Of a stretch of DNA of 64,000 bases, positions 8,496 through 16,840 are shown piece after piece. Under the pieces are notes generated by a model. It saw only the letters and a list, made by a program, of their open reading frames with translations. It did no database searches and was not told where the DNA came from. Where the stretch lies: the NCBI GenBank assembly GCA_041738345.1, contig JBGSPX010000035.1:5435-69434 (forward strand). Reading direction: 5' to 3'. A program made the translations under genes and the position numbers. The stretch is from Proteocatella sp041738345. Its GTDB lineage: Bacteria > Bacillota > Clostridia > Peptostreptococcales > Filifactoraceae. Every line of letters starts with the position of its first letter. Within the stretch, counting starts at the first letter, position 1.

Positions 8496-9062
8496 ATGAA
8501 GAAATATAATATAGGAATAGACATAGATGGAACGCTTACGTATTCAGGCTATTTTCTACCATATCTAAATGAGTATTTTGGAAAAGATGTAGGATATGAG
8601 GATTTAAGAAAATATGATTTTACTGAAATTTATGAAGTTACGGATGAAGAGGTGACGACTTTTTTCAGAGGAGAAGGTCGAAATTTAATATTTAAAGTAG
8701 ATATTTTAGAGGGAGCAAGAGAAACTGTACAAGAGCTAGCTAAAAAACATAATGTATGGATAATAACGGCTAGAAGGCCAGAAACTTATGAAAAAACCAA
8801 ATTATGGCTTATAGAAAATGGTTTGGGAGATATAGAGCTTATAACACTTGGAACTCCTAATAAATTAGAGAAAGCCAAAGAACTTGGGTGTGAAATATTC
8901 ATAGAAGATCATCCAGAAGCCTCTATAGAAATTGCAGAAGCGGGAATAAAACTTTATTTAGTAGACGCCCCGTATAATAAAGAGTCAAATCATGAAAATA
9001 TAGTAAGAGTTAGGAATTGGGAGGAAATAAGGACCATTTTTAAGGAAGAAGGAATATTATAA
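8496..9062 (+). CDS. HAD-superfamily 5'(3')-deoxyribonucleotidase-like phosphatase
   Basis: 188-residue haloacid-dehalogenase phosphatase of the NT5C type (PF06941). Motif I is DIDGT at residues 9-13 with both aspartates; motif II is ITARRPE (about 91-97); the last motif is IFIEDHPEAS (about 134). Family members dephosphorylate deoxynucleoside monophosphates, but many bacterial members are uncharacterized. It overlaps the next gene by one base (TAATG), which places it in an operon with the methyltransferase upstream and the chromate-type transporter downstream. Confidence 0.82.
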   Translation: MKKYNIGIDIDGTLTYSGYFLPYLNEYFGKDVGYEDLRKYDFTEIYEVTDEEVTTFFRGEGRNLIFKVDILEGARETVQELAKKHNVWIITARRPETYEKTKLWLIENGLGDIELITLGTPNKLEKAKELGCEIFIEDHPEASIEIAEAGIKLYLVDAPYNKESNHENIVRVRNWEEIRTIFKEEGIL

Positions 9063-9595
9063 TGTGCTTTAAGCTGTTTAGAATATTTTTTAAAATAGGA
9101 ATGTTTACATTAGGAGGGGGCTATGCAATGCTCCCTCTTATTGAAAAAGAGATTGTAGAAAAAGAAGGTATGATAACAAGTGAGGAATATTACGATATTA
9201 TAGCCATAGCAAGCAGTCTGCCAGGAGCAGTAGCTATAAATTGTAGTATATTTGTGGGGTATAAGCTAAAAAAGTTTTTTGGGGCAATTGCCGCAGCTTT
9301 AGGAGCGATTCTTCCAGCATTTCTTGCGATAGTTATTGTAGCTTCATTTTTTTATAAAATTTCAGATACAAGTTTAGTAAAAGCGATTTTTAAGGGAATA
9401 AGACCAACAATCGTCGTATTAATTGCGTTTAGTCTTTTAAAAATAATAAAAAATACAGATTTTTCGGGGATGAGAAAAATTATTGCGTTTACGGCATTCT
9501 TGCTTTTATTACTAAACATATCGAGTTTTTTTGTAGTTATTGGTGCTGGGATAATAGGTTTTATTCTGAAAAAAGGAGAAAAGAATGCTACTTAA
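9062..9595 (+). CDS. chromate transporter-type (CHR) membrane protein, first half
   Basis: 177-residue single-CHR-domain protein (PF02417). Signature LGGGYAMLPLIEKEIVEK (about 18-35) and the SLPGAVAINCSIFVGYK segment (about 55-71) are diagnostic; four to five membrane segments follow. Short-chain CHR proteins are encoded as adjacent pairs that together make one transporter, with opposite topologies. The partner gene overlaps by 11 bases. Known members export chromate, but in anaerobic Firmicutes the natural anion is often unknown. Confidence 0.88.
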   Translation: MCFKLFRIFFKIGMFTLGGGYAMLPLIEKEIVEKEGMITSEEYYDIIAIASSLPGAVAINCSIFVGYKLKKFFGAIAAALGAILPAFLAIVIVASFFYKISDTSLVKAIFKGIRPTIVVLIAFSLLKIIKNTDFSGMRKIIAFTAFLLLLLNISSFFVVIGAGIIGFILKKGEKNAT

Positions 9596-10115
9596 ATTAT
9601 TTTTAAGTTTCCTAAAGATAGGTGCAGTGAGCTTTGGGGGAGGATATGCTGTAATTGCTATGATACAGCAGGAAGTAGTTGAAAAATATAATATTATAAC
9701 CAATCAAGAATTCGTAGATATGGTAGCATTATCAGAAATGACACCGGGACCTCTTGCAATAAACTCATCTACATTTGTTGGGATTAAAAAATATGGATTA
9801 GCGGGGGCTTTAGTTGCAACGGTAGGAGTGGTATTAATCCCATCGCTATTATCGCTTATAATGGCATATTATTATCAAAAGCAATCCAAAAAAGATTTAA
9901 TGGGAAAACTTTTGTTTGGCATAAGACCTTGCATTGTACCAATAATATTTATAGCAGTAATAAAATTACTGCCCATGTCTTTTGTGGACGCAGGCAGTTT
10001 TATAATTGCCGCTATAGTAGCGAGTTTATATTATTTTAAAAAAATATCACCGATATATCTTATAATACTAGGGGGAGGGCTGGGATATCTTTACTATGGC
10101 GTAATATTAGTCTAG
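9585..10115 (+). CDS. chromate transporter-type (CHR) membrane protein, second half
   Basis: 176-residue partner of the preceding CHR protein: FGGGYAVIAMIQQEVVEK (about 18-35) and TPGPLAINSSTFVGIK (about 56-71), the latter the usual form of the second-half subunit. Its start lies inside the upstream gene, with a GGAG inside that gene's last codons. The stop codon TAG overlaps the stop of the convergent radical-SAM gene, sharing the tetranucleotide CTAG, so no terminator fits between the two. Confidence 0.88.
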   Translation: MLLKLFLSFLKIGAVSFGGGYAVIAMIQQEVVEKYNIITNQEFVDMVALSEMTPGPLAINSSTFVGIKKYGLAGALVATVGVVLIPSLLSLIMAYYYQKQSKKDLMGKLLFGIRPCIVPIIFIAVIKLLPMSFVDAGSFIIAAIVASLYYFKKISPIYLIILGGGLGYLYYGVILV

Positions 10116-11038
10116 CTAATATCTAAATAATTTTTTGACTGATAAAGTTCATTTTCTCTCATATACTTTTGTATTCCATTTAGCACATATCTTTTATTAA
10201 GTATCCATTTTGGAGCGATAAGACTTTCTTTTTTACCATCACCAGTTATTCTATGGATAACTACATTTGGAGGGAGATATGTCAGAAGATTGCTTACAAG
10301 TTCAATGTATTCGTCTGCAGTTCTTAGATAGAACGAATCAGAAAGATATGTTTTAGCTAAGTCTGTAGAATGAAGTACATTTAGCATTTGAAGCTTTAAC
10401 CCCCAAATTCCATGATTTGATACATACTCAATACTGTTACGCATATCCTCGAAATTTTCTCCAGGAAGATTTAGGATTAGATGCGCTACAGTCTTTATTC
10501 TTTTTTGATTTAAACTTTCCATAGCTTTATCAAATGTTTTTAAAGGGTAACCTCGTCTTATGAATTCTGCGGTTTTTTCATGAATAGATTGAAGGCCTAG
10601 TTCTACCCACAAAAAGGTTTTGGAATTATATTCTTGCAAAAGTTTTAGAATATCTTCATTTAAACAGTCTGGTCTAGTAGCTATGGCAAGACCCACAACA
10701 TTGGGGAAGGACAGGGCTTCGTCGTATTTTTTACGGAGATTTTCAACAGAATCATAAGTATTGGTAAAATTTTGAAAATATGCAATGTATTTACTATTAG
10801 GCCATTTAGTCTCAAGTAGCGCTATTTGATCATTCATTTGTTTTGTAATACTTAAAATTCTACTACCGGCAAATTCTCCAGAACCATTTTCTGAACAAAA
10901 TATACACCCTCCATAAGCGATGCTGCCATCTCTGTTTGGACAGTTAAAGCCTCCATCTATAGAAAGTTTTACAACTTTACACTCAAACTTGTGTTTAAGA
11001 TAAGAGTTTAAAGAAAAATACAAATCGCCATTAGTCAT
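10112..11038 (-). CDS. TIGR01212-family radical SAM protein (YtqA-like)
   Basis: 308-residue radical-SAM protein of the TIGR01212/YtqA group. The cluster ligands are C33, C45 and C48 in NCPNRDG and GGCIFC; this wide spacing is typical of the group. The Elp3-like core continues with IATRPDC (about 121), WVELGLQS (about 147) and the C-terminal HRITGDG (about 263). The family is widespread but its reaction is not established. The gene runs against the plus-strand CHR pair and away from rimP. A ribosome-binding site AAAGGA precedes the ATG. Confidence 0.88.
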   Translation of the reverse strand: MTNGDLYFSLNSYLKHKFECKVVKLSIDGGFNCPNRDGSIAYGGCIFCSENGSGEFAGSRILSITKQMNDQIALLETKWPNSKYIAYFQNFTNTYDSVENLRKKYDEALSFPNVVGLAIATRPDCLNEDILKLLQEYNSKTFLWVELGLQSIHEKTAEFIRRGYPLKTFDKAMESLNQKRIKTVAHLILNLPGENFEDMRNSIEYVSNHGIWGLKLQMLNVLHSTDLAKTYLSDSFYLRTADEYIELVSNLLTYLPPNVVIHRITGDGKKESLIAPKWILNKRYVLNGIQKYMRENELYQSKNYLDIS

Positions 11039-11150
11039 AATGCCATCCTTTCTAAACTATATTTCTAATAATATACCCATTATATAACTAAAAATATATA
11101 TGCACAAGAAAACACTATTTCCATTAAATAGAAAAAAATACTTAAAAAGC

Positions 11151-11179
11151 TTGAAAGAAACTCAAAAATTTGGTATAAT
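11151..11179 (+). promoter_or_regulatory. sigma-A promoter of the rimP-nusA-infB operon
   Basis: TTGAAA (11151-11156), 17-base spacer, TATAAT (11174-11179), with an upstream TGG giving an extended -10. Expected transcript start is about 11186, leaving an 80-base leader before rimP. Confidence 0.8.
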
Positions 11180-11205
11180 TTCTATAGAACAATAGATTAA
11201 ACGGC

Positions 11206-11235
11206 GAAAAGAGTGGGAAAAAACCCACTCTTTCG
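11206..11235 (+). terminator. leader hairpin (possible attenuator) before rimP
   Basis: Strong stem CGAAA(A)GAGTGGG with CCCACTCTTTCG, 6-base A loop (11218-11223), followed by TTTTA. It lies in the short leader between promoter and rimP, so it would act as an attenuator or an mRNA-stability element. The T-run is only four bases, so termination would be partial. Confidence 0.55.
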
Positions 11236-11266
11236 TTTTAGGTGTTTAATACGAGGAGGCGCTTAA

Positions 11267-11734
11267 GTGGCAAATAAAACAGAGGAATTAGTTGAATCTC
11301 TGATATTGGAAATGATTCCAAGTGAATATGAATTAGTAGATACTGAATATGTAAAAGAAGGTTCTCATTACTACCTGAGAGTATTAGTGGATAGAAAAGC
11401 AGAAGATGAAAAAATAAGTCTTGAAGATTGTCAAAAATTATCTAGATTATTAAGTGAGATACTTGATGAAAAAGACCCTATAGAAGATCAATACATGCTT
11501 GAAATATCATCACCAGGAATTGATAGAGCTTTGAAAAAAGAGCGAGATTTTTCAAGAGAACAGGGAAAAGATGTAGAACTTAAATTATATAAAGCTGTGA
11601 ACGGACAAAAAGAATTTGAAGGTAAGTTAATAGGACTTACTAAAGAAGATGTAGTGCAGATTGAATATAATAGCCAAACTATTGAATTTAAAAGAAAAGA
11701 TATAGCAATAATAAAACTAAAAGTAGTATTTTAA
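11267..11734 (+). CDS. rimP: ribosome maturation factor RimP
   Basis: 155-residue RimP, needed for 30S subunit maturation. Typical features are the N-terminal alpha/beta domain with YYLRVLVDRK (about 30-39), the EDCQKLSRLLSE helix and the LEISSPGIDRAL motif (about 83-94). The start is GTG at 11267, preceded by GAGGAGG; no ATG option fits. First gene of the classical rimP-nusA-ylxR-ylxQ-infB-rbfA operon. Confidence 0.95.
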   Translation: MANKTEELVESLILEMIPSEYELVDTEYVKEGSHYYLRVLVDRKAEDEKISLEDCQKLSRLLSEILDEKDPIEDQYMLEISSPGIDRALKKERDFSREQGKDVELKLYKAVNGQKEFEGKLIGLTKEDVVQIEYNSQTIEFKRKDIAIIKLKVVF

Positions 11735-11753
11735 TTTAGGAGGAGAAATTTAG

Positions 11754-12920
11754 ATGAACGCTGATTTCATAACAGCACTAAACCAAATAGAAGCAGAAAA
11801 AGGAATAAGTAAAGACATATTGATAGAGGCTGTTGAAAATGCACTAGTAAATGCTTATAAAAAGAATTTTGGAGCTACTAACAATGCTAGAGTAGTTGTA
11901 AATAGAGAAACTGGAGATATAAAAGTATATACTGCAAAAACAGTAGTAAATAAAAGAGAGATAGACCTTCTAGATGGAGAAATATCATTAGAGGGTGCGC
12001 AAGAAATAAATATGGCGTATGAAATAGGAGATATTGTAGAAGAAGAAGTTACTCCTAGAAATTTTGGGCGTGTAGCAGCTCAAACTGCAAGACAAATGGT
12101 AGTTCAAAAAATAAAAGAAGCAAGTAGAGATATAGTTTTTGAAGAATTTGCGTTAAAAGAAACTGAGATAATGGTTGGAGAGGTTGTAAGAAAAGTAAAC
12201 GGACCTCAAAGATCAAATGTACTTGTAAATCTAAGCATAAGAGGGAAAAATAATCTGCTTGTTGTTACTGAGGCCATGTTGCCATCACAAGAACAGATGC
12301 CTACGGAAGAATATGAGCTTAATGACAGAATAACTGTATATCTTATGGAAGTTAAAAAGCAAAATGGCGTGCCACAGCTTCAAGTATCAAGAAGTAATCC
12401 TGGGCTTGTAAAAAGACTATTTGAAAGAGAAGTTCCGGAAATAAGCGAAGGCATTGTTCAAATTAAATCTATTTCAAGAGAAGCAGGTTCAAGAACTAAA
12501 ATGGCAGTTTGGTCATCTGATTCAGGAATAGACCCGATTGGAGCATGTGTAGGAACAAAGGGGCAAAGAGTAGCAAATATTGTAGATGAACTAAAGGGTG
12601 AAAAAATAGATATAATTGTATACAGTGAAGACCCAGTAGAATATATTTCAAGTGCACTTAGTCCAGCAAAAGTAGTTTCTGTAGAAGCTAACTTAGAAGA
12701 AAAAACGGCTAAGGTAGTAGTTCCAGATTACCAATTGTCACTTGCAATAGGAAAAGAAGGCCAAAATGCTAGACTTGCTGCAAAGCTTACCGGTTGGAAG
12801 ATTGATATAAAGAGTGAAAGTCAATCAGCATTAGCACAAGAAAGTGCACAGCTTCTTGAAGTAGAAGATTTAGAAGAAACGCAAGAGATTTTACAAGAGA
12901 CTTTAGTTGAGCAAGAATAG
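11754..12920 (+). CDS. nusA: transcription termination/antitermination factor NusA
   Basis: 388-residue NusA: N-terminal RNA-polymerase-binding domain (1-125, FITALNQIEAEKGIS), S1 domain (about 135-200), then two KH domains with DPIGACVGTKGQRV (about 260) and LSLAIGKEGQNARL (about 327). The C-terminal acidic repeats of proteobacterial NusA are absent, as usual in Firmicutes; instead there is a short Glu/Gln-rich tail. Strong AGGAGG upstream. It modulates pausing, termination and antitermination. Confidence 0.96.
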   Translation: MNADFITALNQIEAEKGISKDILIEAVENALVNAYKKNFGATNNARVVVNRETGDIKVYTAKTVVNKREIDLLDGEISLEGAQEINMAYEIGDIVEEEVTPRNFGRVAAQTARQMVVQKIKEASRDIVFEEFALKETEIMVGEVVRKVNGPQRSNVLVNLSIRGKNNLLVVTEAMLPSQEQMPTEEYELNDRITVYLMEVKKQNGVPQLQVSRSNPGLVKRLFEREVPEISEGIVQIKSISREAGSRTKMAVWSSDSGIDPIGACVGTKGQRVANIVDELKGEKIDIIVYSEDPVEYISSALSPAKVVSVEANLEEKTAKVVVPDYQLSLAIGKEGQNARLAAKLTGWKIDIKSESQSALAQESAQLLEVEDLEETQEILQETLVEQE

Positions 12921-12937
12921 TAATAAGGAGGTGTAGC

Positions 12938-13216
12938 GTGTCAAAACCAGTAAAACCTAAGAAAATACCTCAAAGAAAATGTATAGTATGTACAGATAGA
13001 AGTGATAAGAAAAAATTAATAAGAATAGTAAAAAATAAGGAAGGTCAGATATTTGTAGACCCTACAGGAAAAGCTAATGGTAGAGGCGCATATATATGCC
13101 AAAGTATGGAGTGTATGGAAAAAGCAATAAAAACACATGCACTGGAGAAAAGCTTCAAAGTAGCTATTCCTAGCGAAGTATATGATCGTCTAAAAGAGGA
13201 GCTGATAAAAGCTTGA
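12938..13216 (+). CDS. ylxR: YlxR family RNA-binding protein
   Basis: 92-residue YlxR (DUF448) protein. The CIVCTDRSDKKKLIRIV segment and the GRGAYIC motif (about 48-54) are characteristic; structure studies of the family suggest RNA binding. GTG start at 12938 behind AAGGAGG. It lies between nusA and ylxQ as in most Firmicutes, and its last codons overlap the ylxQ start. Confidence 0.92.
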   Translation: MSKPVKPKKIPQRKCIVCTDRSDKKKLIRIVKNKEGQIFVDPTGKANGRGAYICQSMECMEKAIKTHALEKSFKVAIPSEVYDRLKEELIKA

Positions 13217-13551
13217 AACAAAAAATAATGACAATGCTTGGATTTGCAAAAAAATCAGGCAAAATAACTTCAGGAGAGGGAATAACTCTAGAAAACCTGA
13301 AAAATGGTAGAGTGAGATTAGTTGTGCTTGCAACTGATGCTTCATTAAACACTGCCAAGAGGATAAAAGATAAATCAAGCTATAGAAATATCCAAGTAGT
13401 AGAATGCCTGGACAGATATGAAATAGGCAAAGCTATAGGAATTGATGAAAGAGTAGTAGTAGGGATAACCGATAAAGGCTTTGCAGACAGTATCAAAAAA
13501 ATAGTTGGAGGTGAGCAACATGGAAAAGATACGAATACACAAATTGGCTAA
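13213..13551 (+). CDS. ylxQ: L7Ae-type ribosomal protein family YlxQ
   Basis: 112-residue L7Ae/L30e-like RNA-binding protein; start segment LGFAKKSGKITSGEG and central VVLATDAS (about 38-45) match YlxQ, a kink-turn-binding protein. It starts with TTG at 13213, overlapping the ylxR stop by four bases, and its own 3' end overlaps the true infB start by 32 bases. No ATG could serve as start near the N-terminus. Confidence 0.88.
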   Translation: MKQKIMTMLGFAKKSGKITSGEGITLENLKNGRVRLVVLATDASLNTAKRIKDKSSYRNIQVVECLDRYEIGKAIGIDERVVVGITDKGFADSIKKIVGGEQHGKDTNTQIG

Positions 13552-16366
13552 AGATTTGGGACTGCCAACAAAAGAATTGATAGATATGCTAAGCAAGGTA
13601 GGATTTAAGATAGATAGTCATATGGCGGCGGTTACAGAACAAGAAGCGCAGCAGATGATGAAAAAATTATCTACGATAAAGGTGAAACCTAGTGAGTCGA
13701 AAAAAGAAGAAGTAGTAGCAGGAAAAGCTTCAAGTGGTATTGTAGAATCGAAAAAGGAAGAAGAGACCAAAAAGGACGATATGGATAATAAAACAAACAC
13801 ACAAATAAATAATGATACTCCGAAAACGGAAAATGAGCAACCAAGTAGTGATAGTGCAAAAACAGAAAAAGCACCTAATGCGCCAATAGAAAAAGCACCT
13901 AATGCACCAAGTAATAGCGAAGAAAGAAAGCCGTACCAAGGCAATAACACAGGCGAAAGAAAACCATACCAAGGTAATAACACAGGTGAGAGAAAACCGT
14001 ACCAAGGTAATAACACAGGCGAAAGAAAACCGTACCAAGGTAATAACACAGGCGAAAGAAAGCCATACCAAGGTAGCAATACGGGCGAAAGAAAGCCATA
14101 CCAAGGAACTAATACAGGTGAGAGAAAACCATACCAAGGTAGTAATACGGGCGAAAGAAAGCCATACCAAGGTAGCAATACAGGCGAAAGAAAACCATAC
14201 CAAGGTAGTAATACAGGTGAAAGAAAACCATACCAAGGTAGCAATACGGGCGAGAGAAAACCGTATCAAGGTAATAACACGGGCGAGAGAAAACCGTATC
14301 AAGGTAATAACACAGGCGAAAGAAAAGATTTTAGAAAAGACTCAAAACGTGAAGGTAAGGAAGATTTAACAAAAGAAGAACTACTAATTGAGATCAAAAA
14401 AGAAGAAAAAAGAAAAGAACTTAAAAAGATAGAGGAACTAAAAAAAGTAAAAGATAAAACTAAAAAAGAAAACAAATTTGCTACAGGTGAAATAAAATAT
14501 GAGAAGCGTGATTTAACAAAGAAAACTCATGGAAAGAAAAAAAGAAGAGAAAAAACAGATAGCGTAGTAGAAGAAGTTGAAATAGTACCAGTAGAGGGAA
14601 GTGCGGCAGATGGCATAATTTCAATGGGAGAAACTATTGTTGTAGGCGAATTTGCTAAAGCTCTAAACGTACAAGCATCAGATGTAATTATGAAACTGGT
14701 AAAACTTGGACTAATGGCTAGTATAAACCAAGAAATAAAGTTTGAAACTGCAGAAAAAGTAGCAGAAGAATACGATGTAATCCTTATGAAGCAAGAAGTT
14801 GAGGAAGAGCCTCAAGACCTTGTAGATATAGAAATTGCAGAAGACAAAGAAGAAGATTTAAAACCGAGAGCACCTATTGTAACTGTTATGGGACACGTTG
14901 ACCATGGTAAAACTACACTTCTAGATACGATAAGAAACACAGGCGTAGCAGAAAGAGAAGCCGGCGGAATAACTCAGCATATAGGAGCATCAGAAGTAAT
15001 TGTAAAAGGGCAAAAAATAGTGTTCTTAGATACTCCAGGCCATGAGGCGTTTACTGAAATGAGAGCCAGAGGAGCTAAAGTTACAGACATTGCAATAATA
15101 GTTGTTGCAGCAGATGATGGAATAATGCCTCAAACAGTAGAAGCAATAAATCACGTAAAGGCAGCTGGAGTACCACTTATAATTGCTATCAATAAAGTAG
15201 ATAAGCCAACAGCAAACATAGAAAAAGTAAGACAAGAACTTTCAGGACATGGACTACTTGTAGAAGCTTGGGGTGGGGAAGTAATAGATTGTCCAGTTTC
15301 AGCAAAATCAGGAGAAGGAATAGAAAATCTACTTCAAATGGTATTACTTGTATCAGAACTAGAAGAACTAAAAGCAAATCCTAATAGAGAAGCTGTGGGT
15401 TGGGTAATAGAATCTAACCTTGATAAAGGAAGAGGAGCTGTAGCTACAGTACTTGTACTAAATGGAACTCTAAAAGTTGGAGATTCAGTAGTAGCAGGTT
15501 CTTCGTATGGTAGAGTAAGAGCTATGATAAACTCTAAGGGAAATCGTACTGGAAAAGTAGGCCCATCAACAGCAGTGGAAATTTTAGGACTGAATGAAGT
15601 GCCAAATGCAGGAGATCAGTTTGTTGTAGTGGATAACGAAAAGCAAGCAAGAGTAATAGCTGAAAAACGTAGAGATAAGATAAGAGAAGATTATATGAAA
15701 GCTACTTCAAAAATCCATCTTGAAGATTTATTCTCTCAAATGCAACAAGGCTCAATGAAAGAACTTAACCTTATAGTTAAAGCGGACGTACAAGGTTCAA
15801 TAGAAGCACTTAGAGGCTCATTAGAGAAAATAAGTAATGAAGAAGTATTAGTAAGCGTAATTCACTCTGGCGTAGGAGCTATAACAGAATCAGATGTTAT
15901 GCTAGCTACGGCTTCAAACGGAATAATAATAGGTTTCAATGTTAGACCGTCACCTGGAGCTACTATTATTGCATCAAGAGAGCAAGTAGATATAAGAACA
16001 TACTCTATAATCTATCAAGCTATAGAAGAAATAGAAACTGCTATGAAGGGAATGCTTGATCCTGAATTTGTAGAAGAACAACAAGGGCTTGCTGAAGTTA
16101 GAGAAGTATTCAAAGTTCCAGGAGCTGGAATGGCAGCAGGTTGTTATGTTACTAAAGGTAAGATAGAAAGAAAATCAAAAGTAAGACTTATAAGAGACGG
16201 AATCGTTATATACGATGGAGAAATAAACTCTCTTAGAAGATTTAGAGATGAAGTTAAAGAAGTGGCAACTGGATATGAATGTGGAGTAAGCTTGGAAAAA
16301 TATAGCGATATAAAACAAGGCGATGTAATAGAAGCTTATTTCATGAAAGAAGTTAAGAGAAAATAA
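13520..16366 (+). CDS. infB: translation initiation factor IF-2 with 12-repeat linker
   Basis: 948-residue IF-2 GTPase, which places initiator tRNA on the 30S subunit. The start is ATG 13520 behind GGAGGTG; an earlier in-frame TTG at 13505 lacks a site. Domains: N1 helix bundle (1-55), low-complexity linker (56-300) holding twelve 11-residue repeats (about 135-266), IF2_N (about 370-420), G domain with GHVDHGKT (458-465), DTPGHEAF, NKVD and SAKSGEG, then domains II-IV. Followed 17 bases later by rbfA. The repeat linker is the unusual part (see findings). Confidence 0.97.
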   Translation: MEKIRIHKLAKDLGLPTKELIDMLSKVGFKIDSHMAAVTEQEAQQMMKKLSTIKVKPSESKKEEVVAGKASSGIVESKKEEETKKDDMDNKTNTQINNDTPKTENEQPSSDSAKTEKAPNAPIEKAPNAPSNSEERKPYQGNNTGERKPYQGNNTGERKPYQGNNTGERKPYQGNNTGERKPYQGSNTGERKPYQGTNTGERKPYQGSNTGERKPYQGSNTGERKPYQGSNTGERKPYQGSNTGERKPYQGNNTGERKPYQGNNTGERKDFRKDSKREGKEDLTKEELLIEIKKEEKRKELKKIEELKKVKDKTKKENKFATGEIKYEKRDLTKKTHGKKKRREKTDSVVEEVEIVPVEGSAADGIISMGETIVVGEFAKALNVQASDVIMKLVKLGLMASINQEIKFETAEKVAEEYDVILMKQEVEEEPQDLVDIEIAEDKEEDLKPRAPIVTVMGHVDHGKTTLLDTIRNTGVAEREAGGITQHIGASEVIVKGQKIVFLDTPGHEAFTEMRARGAKVTDIAIIVVAADDGIMPQTVEAINHVKAAGVPLIIAINKVDKPTANIEKVRQELSGHGLLVEAWGGEVIDCPVSAKSGEGIENLLQMVLLVSELEELKANPNREAVGWVIESNLDKGRGAVATVLVLNGTLKVGDSVVAGSSYGRVRAMINSKGNRTGKVGPSTAVEILGLNEVPNAGDQFVVVDNEKQARVIAEKRRDKIREDYMKATSKIHLEDLFSQMQQGSMKELNLIVKADVQGSIEALRGSLEKISNEEVLVSVIHSGVGAITESDVMLATASNGIIIGFNVRPSPGATIIASREQVDIRTYSIIYQAIEEIETAMKGMLDPEFVEEQQGLAEVREVFKVPGAGMAAGCYVTKGKIERKSKVRLIRDGIVIYDGEINSLRRFRDEVKEVATGYECGVSLEKYSDIKQGDVIEAYFMKEVKRK
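13922..14317 (+). repeat. 12 tandem 33-bp repeats inside infB
   Basis: Twelve uninterrupted copies of a 33-base unit encoding ERKPYQG(N/S/T)NTG. Only one amino-acid position varies (N, S or T), while third-codon positions vary between GAA/GAG, AAA/AAG, CCG/CCA and GGC/GGT. The array keeps the infB frame. A thirteenth, degenerate unit (ERKDFRK) follows. Confidence 0.97.
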
Positions 16367-16383
16367 GAAACTTAGGTGATAAT

Positions 16384-16779
16384 ATGTCATACGCAAGAAC
16401 AAGAAGAATCGGCGAAGAAATAAAAAAAATAATTGGAAAAATGCTATTTGAAGGGCAGATAAAAGACACTAAAATAAGTCAGTCGAGATCGCTTATATCA
16501 GTTACAGGTGTAGAGGTAGTAAGAGATTTAAGATATGCATATGTGTATATAAGTGTGCTTGGAAACGATAAAGATAGCGTAATGGAAGGTCTTAAGCGTT
16601 CAGCTGGATTTGTAAGAAGAGAAGTTGGTAAACAAGTCGACATCCGTTACATTCCAGAGATTGTGTTTAAAGTAGATGATTCCATCGAAAGAGGAGCGTA
16701 TATGAATAAACTCATAAACGACTTATCTCCACGAAAAGAAGAAAAAGAAATTGATGATGAAATTGATGATGAAGAATAA
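16384..16779 (+). CDS. rbfA: 30S ribosome-binding factor RbfA
   Basis: 131-residue RbfA, a KH-like cold-response factor for late 30S assembly. Recognized by YARTRRIGEEIKKIIGKML at the start and DLRYAYVYISVLG (about 53-65), with RYIPEIVFKVDDS near 95-107. Acidic tail of Glu/Asp. Last gene of the rimP-infB cluster before a hairpin at 16789. Confidence 0.94.
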   Translation: MSYARTRRIGEEIKKIIGKMLFEGQIKDTKISQSRSLISVTGVEVVRDLRYAYVYISVLGNDKDSVMEGLKRSAGFVRREVGKQVDIRYIPEIVFKVDDSIERGAYMNKLINDLSPRKEEKEIDDEIDDEE

Positions 16780-16788
16780 AAATTAACT

Positions 16789-16820
16789 CAAAGCTCCCCT
16801 ATGAAAATAAGGGAGCTTTG
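16789..16820 (+). terminator. hairpin between rbfA and nrnA
   Basis: Stem CAAAGCTCCC (16789-16798) with GGGAGCTTTG (16811-16820). No T-run follows, so it may be a weak terminator or an mRNA-processing or stability hairpin inside a long operon. Confidence 0.5.
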
Positions 16821-16840
16821 ATAGAATAGAGAGCTAAAAT

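Noticed and set aside
13618..14302. Long minus-strand ORFs opposite the infB repeats
   Set aside because: They are shadows of the 33-bp repeat array; the translations are low-complexity and have no start signals.
13922..14317. Possible CRISPR-like array
   Set aside because: The unit is a contiguous in-frame 33-bp coding repeat without spacers.
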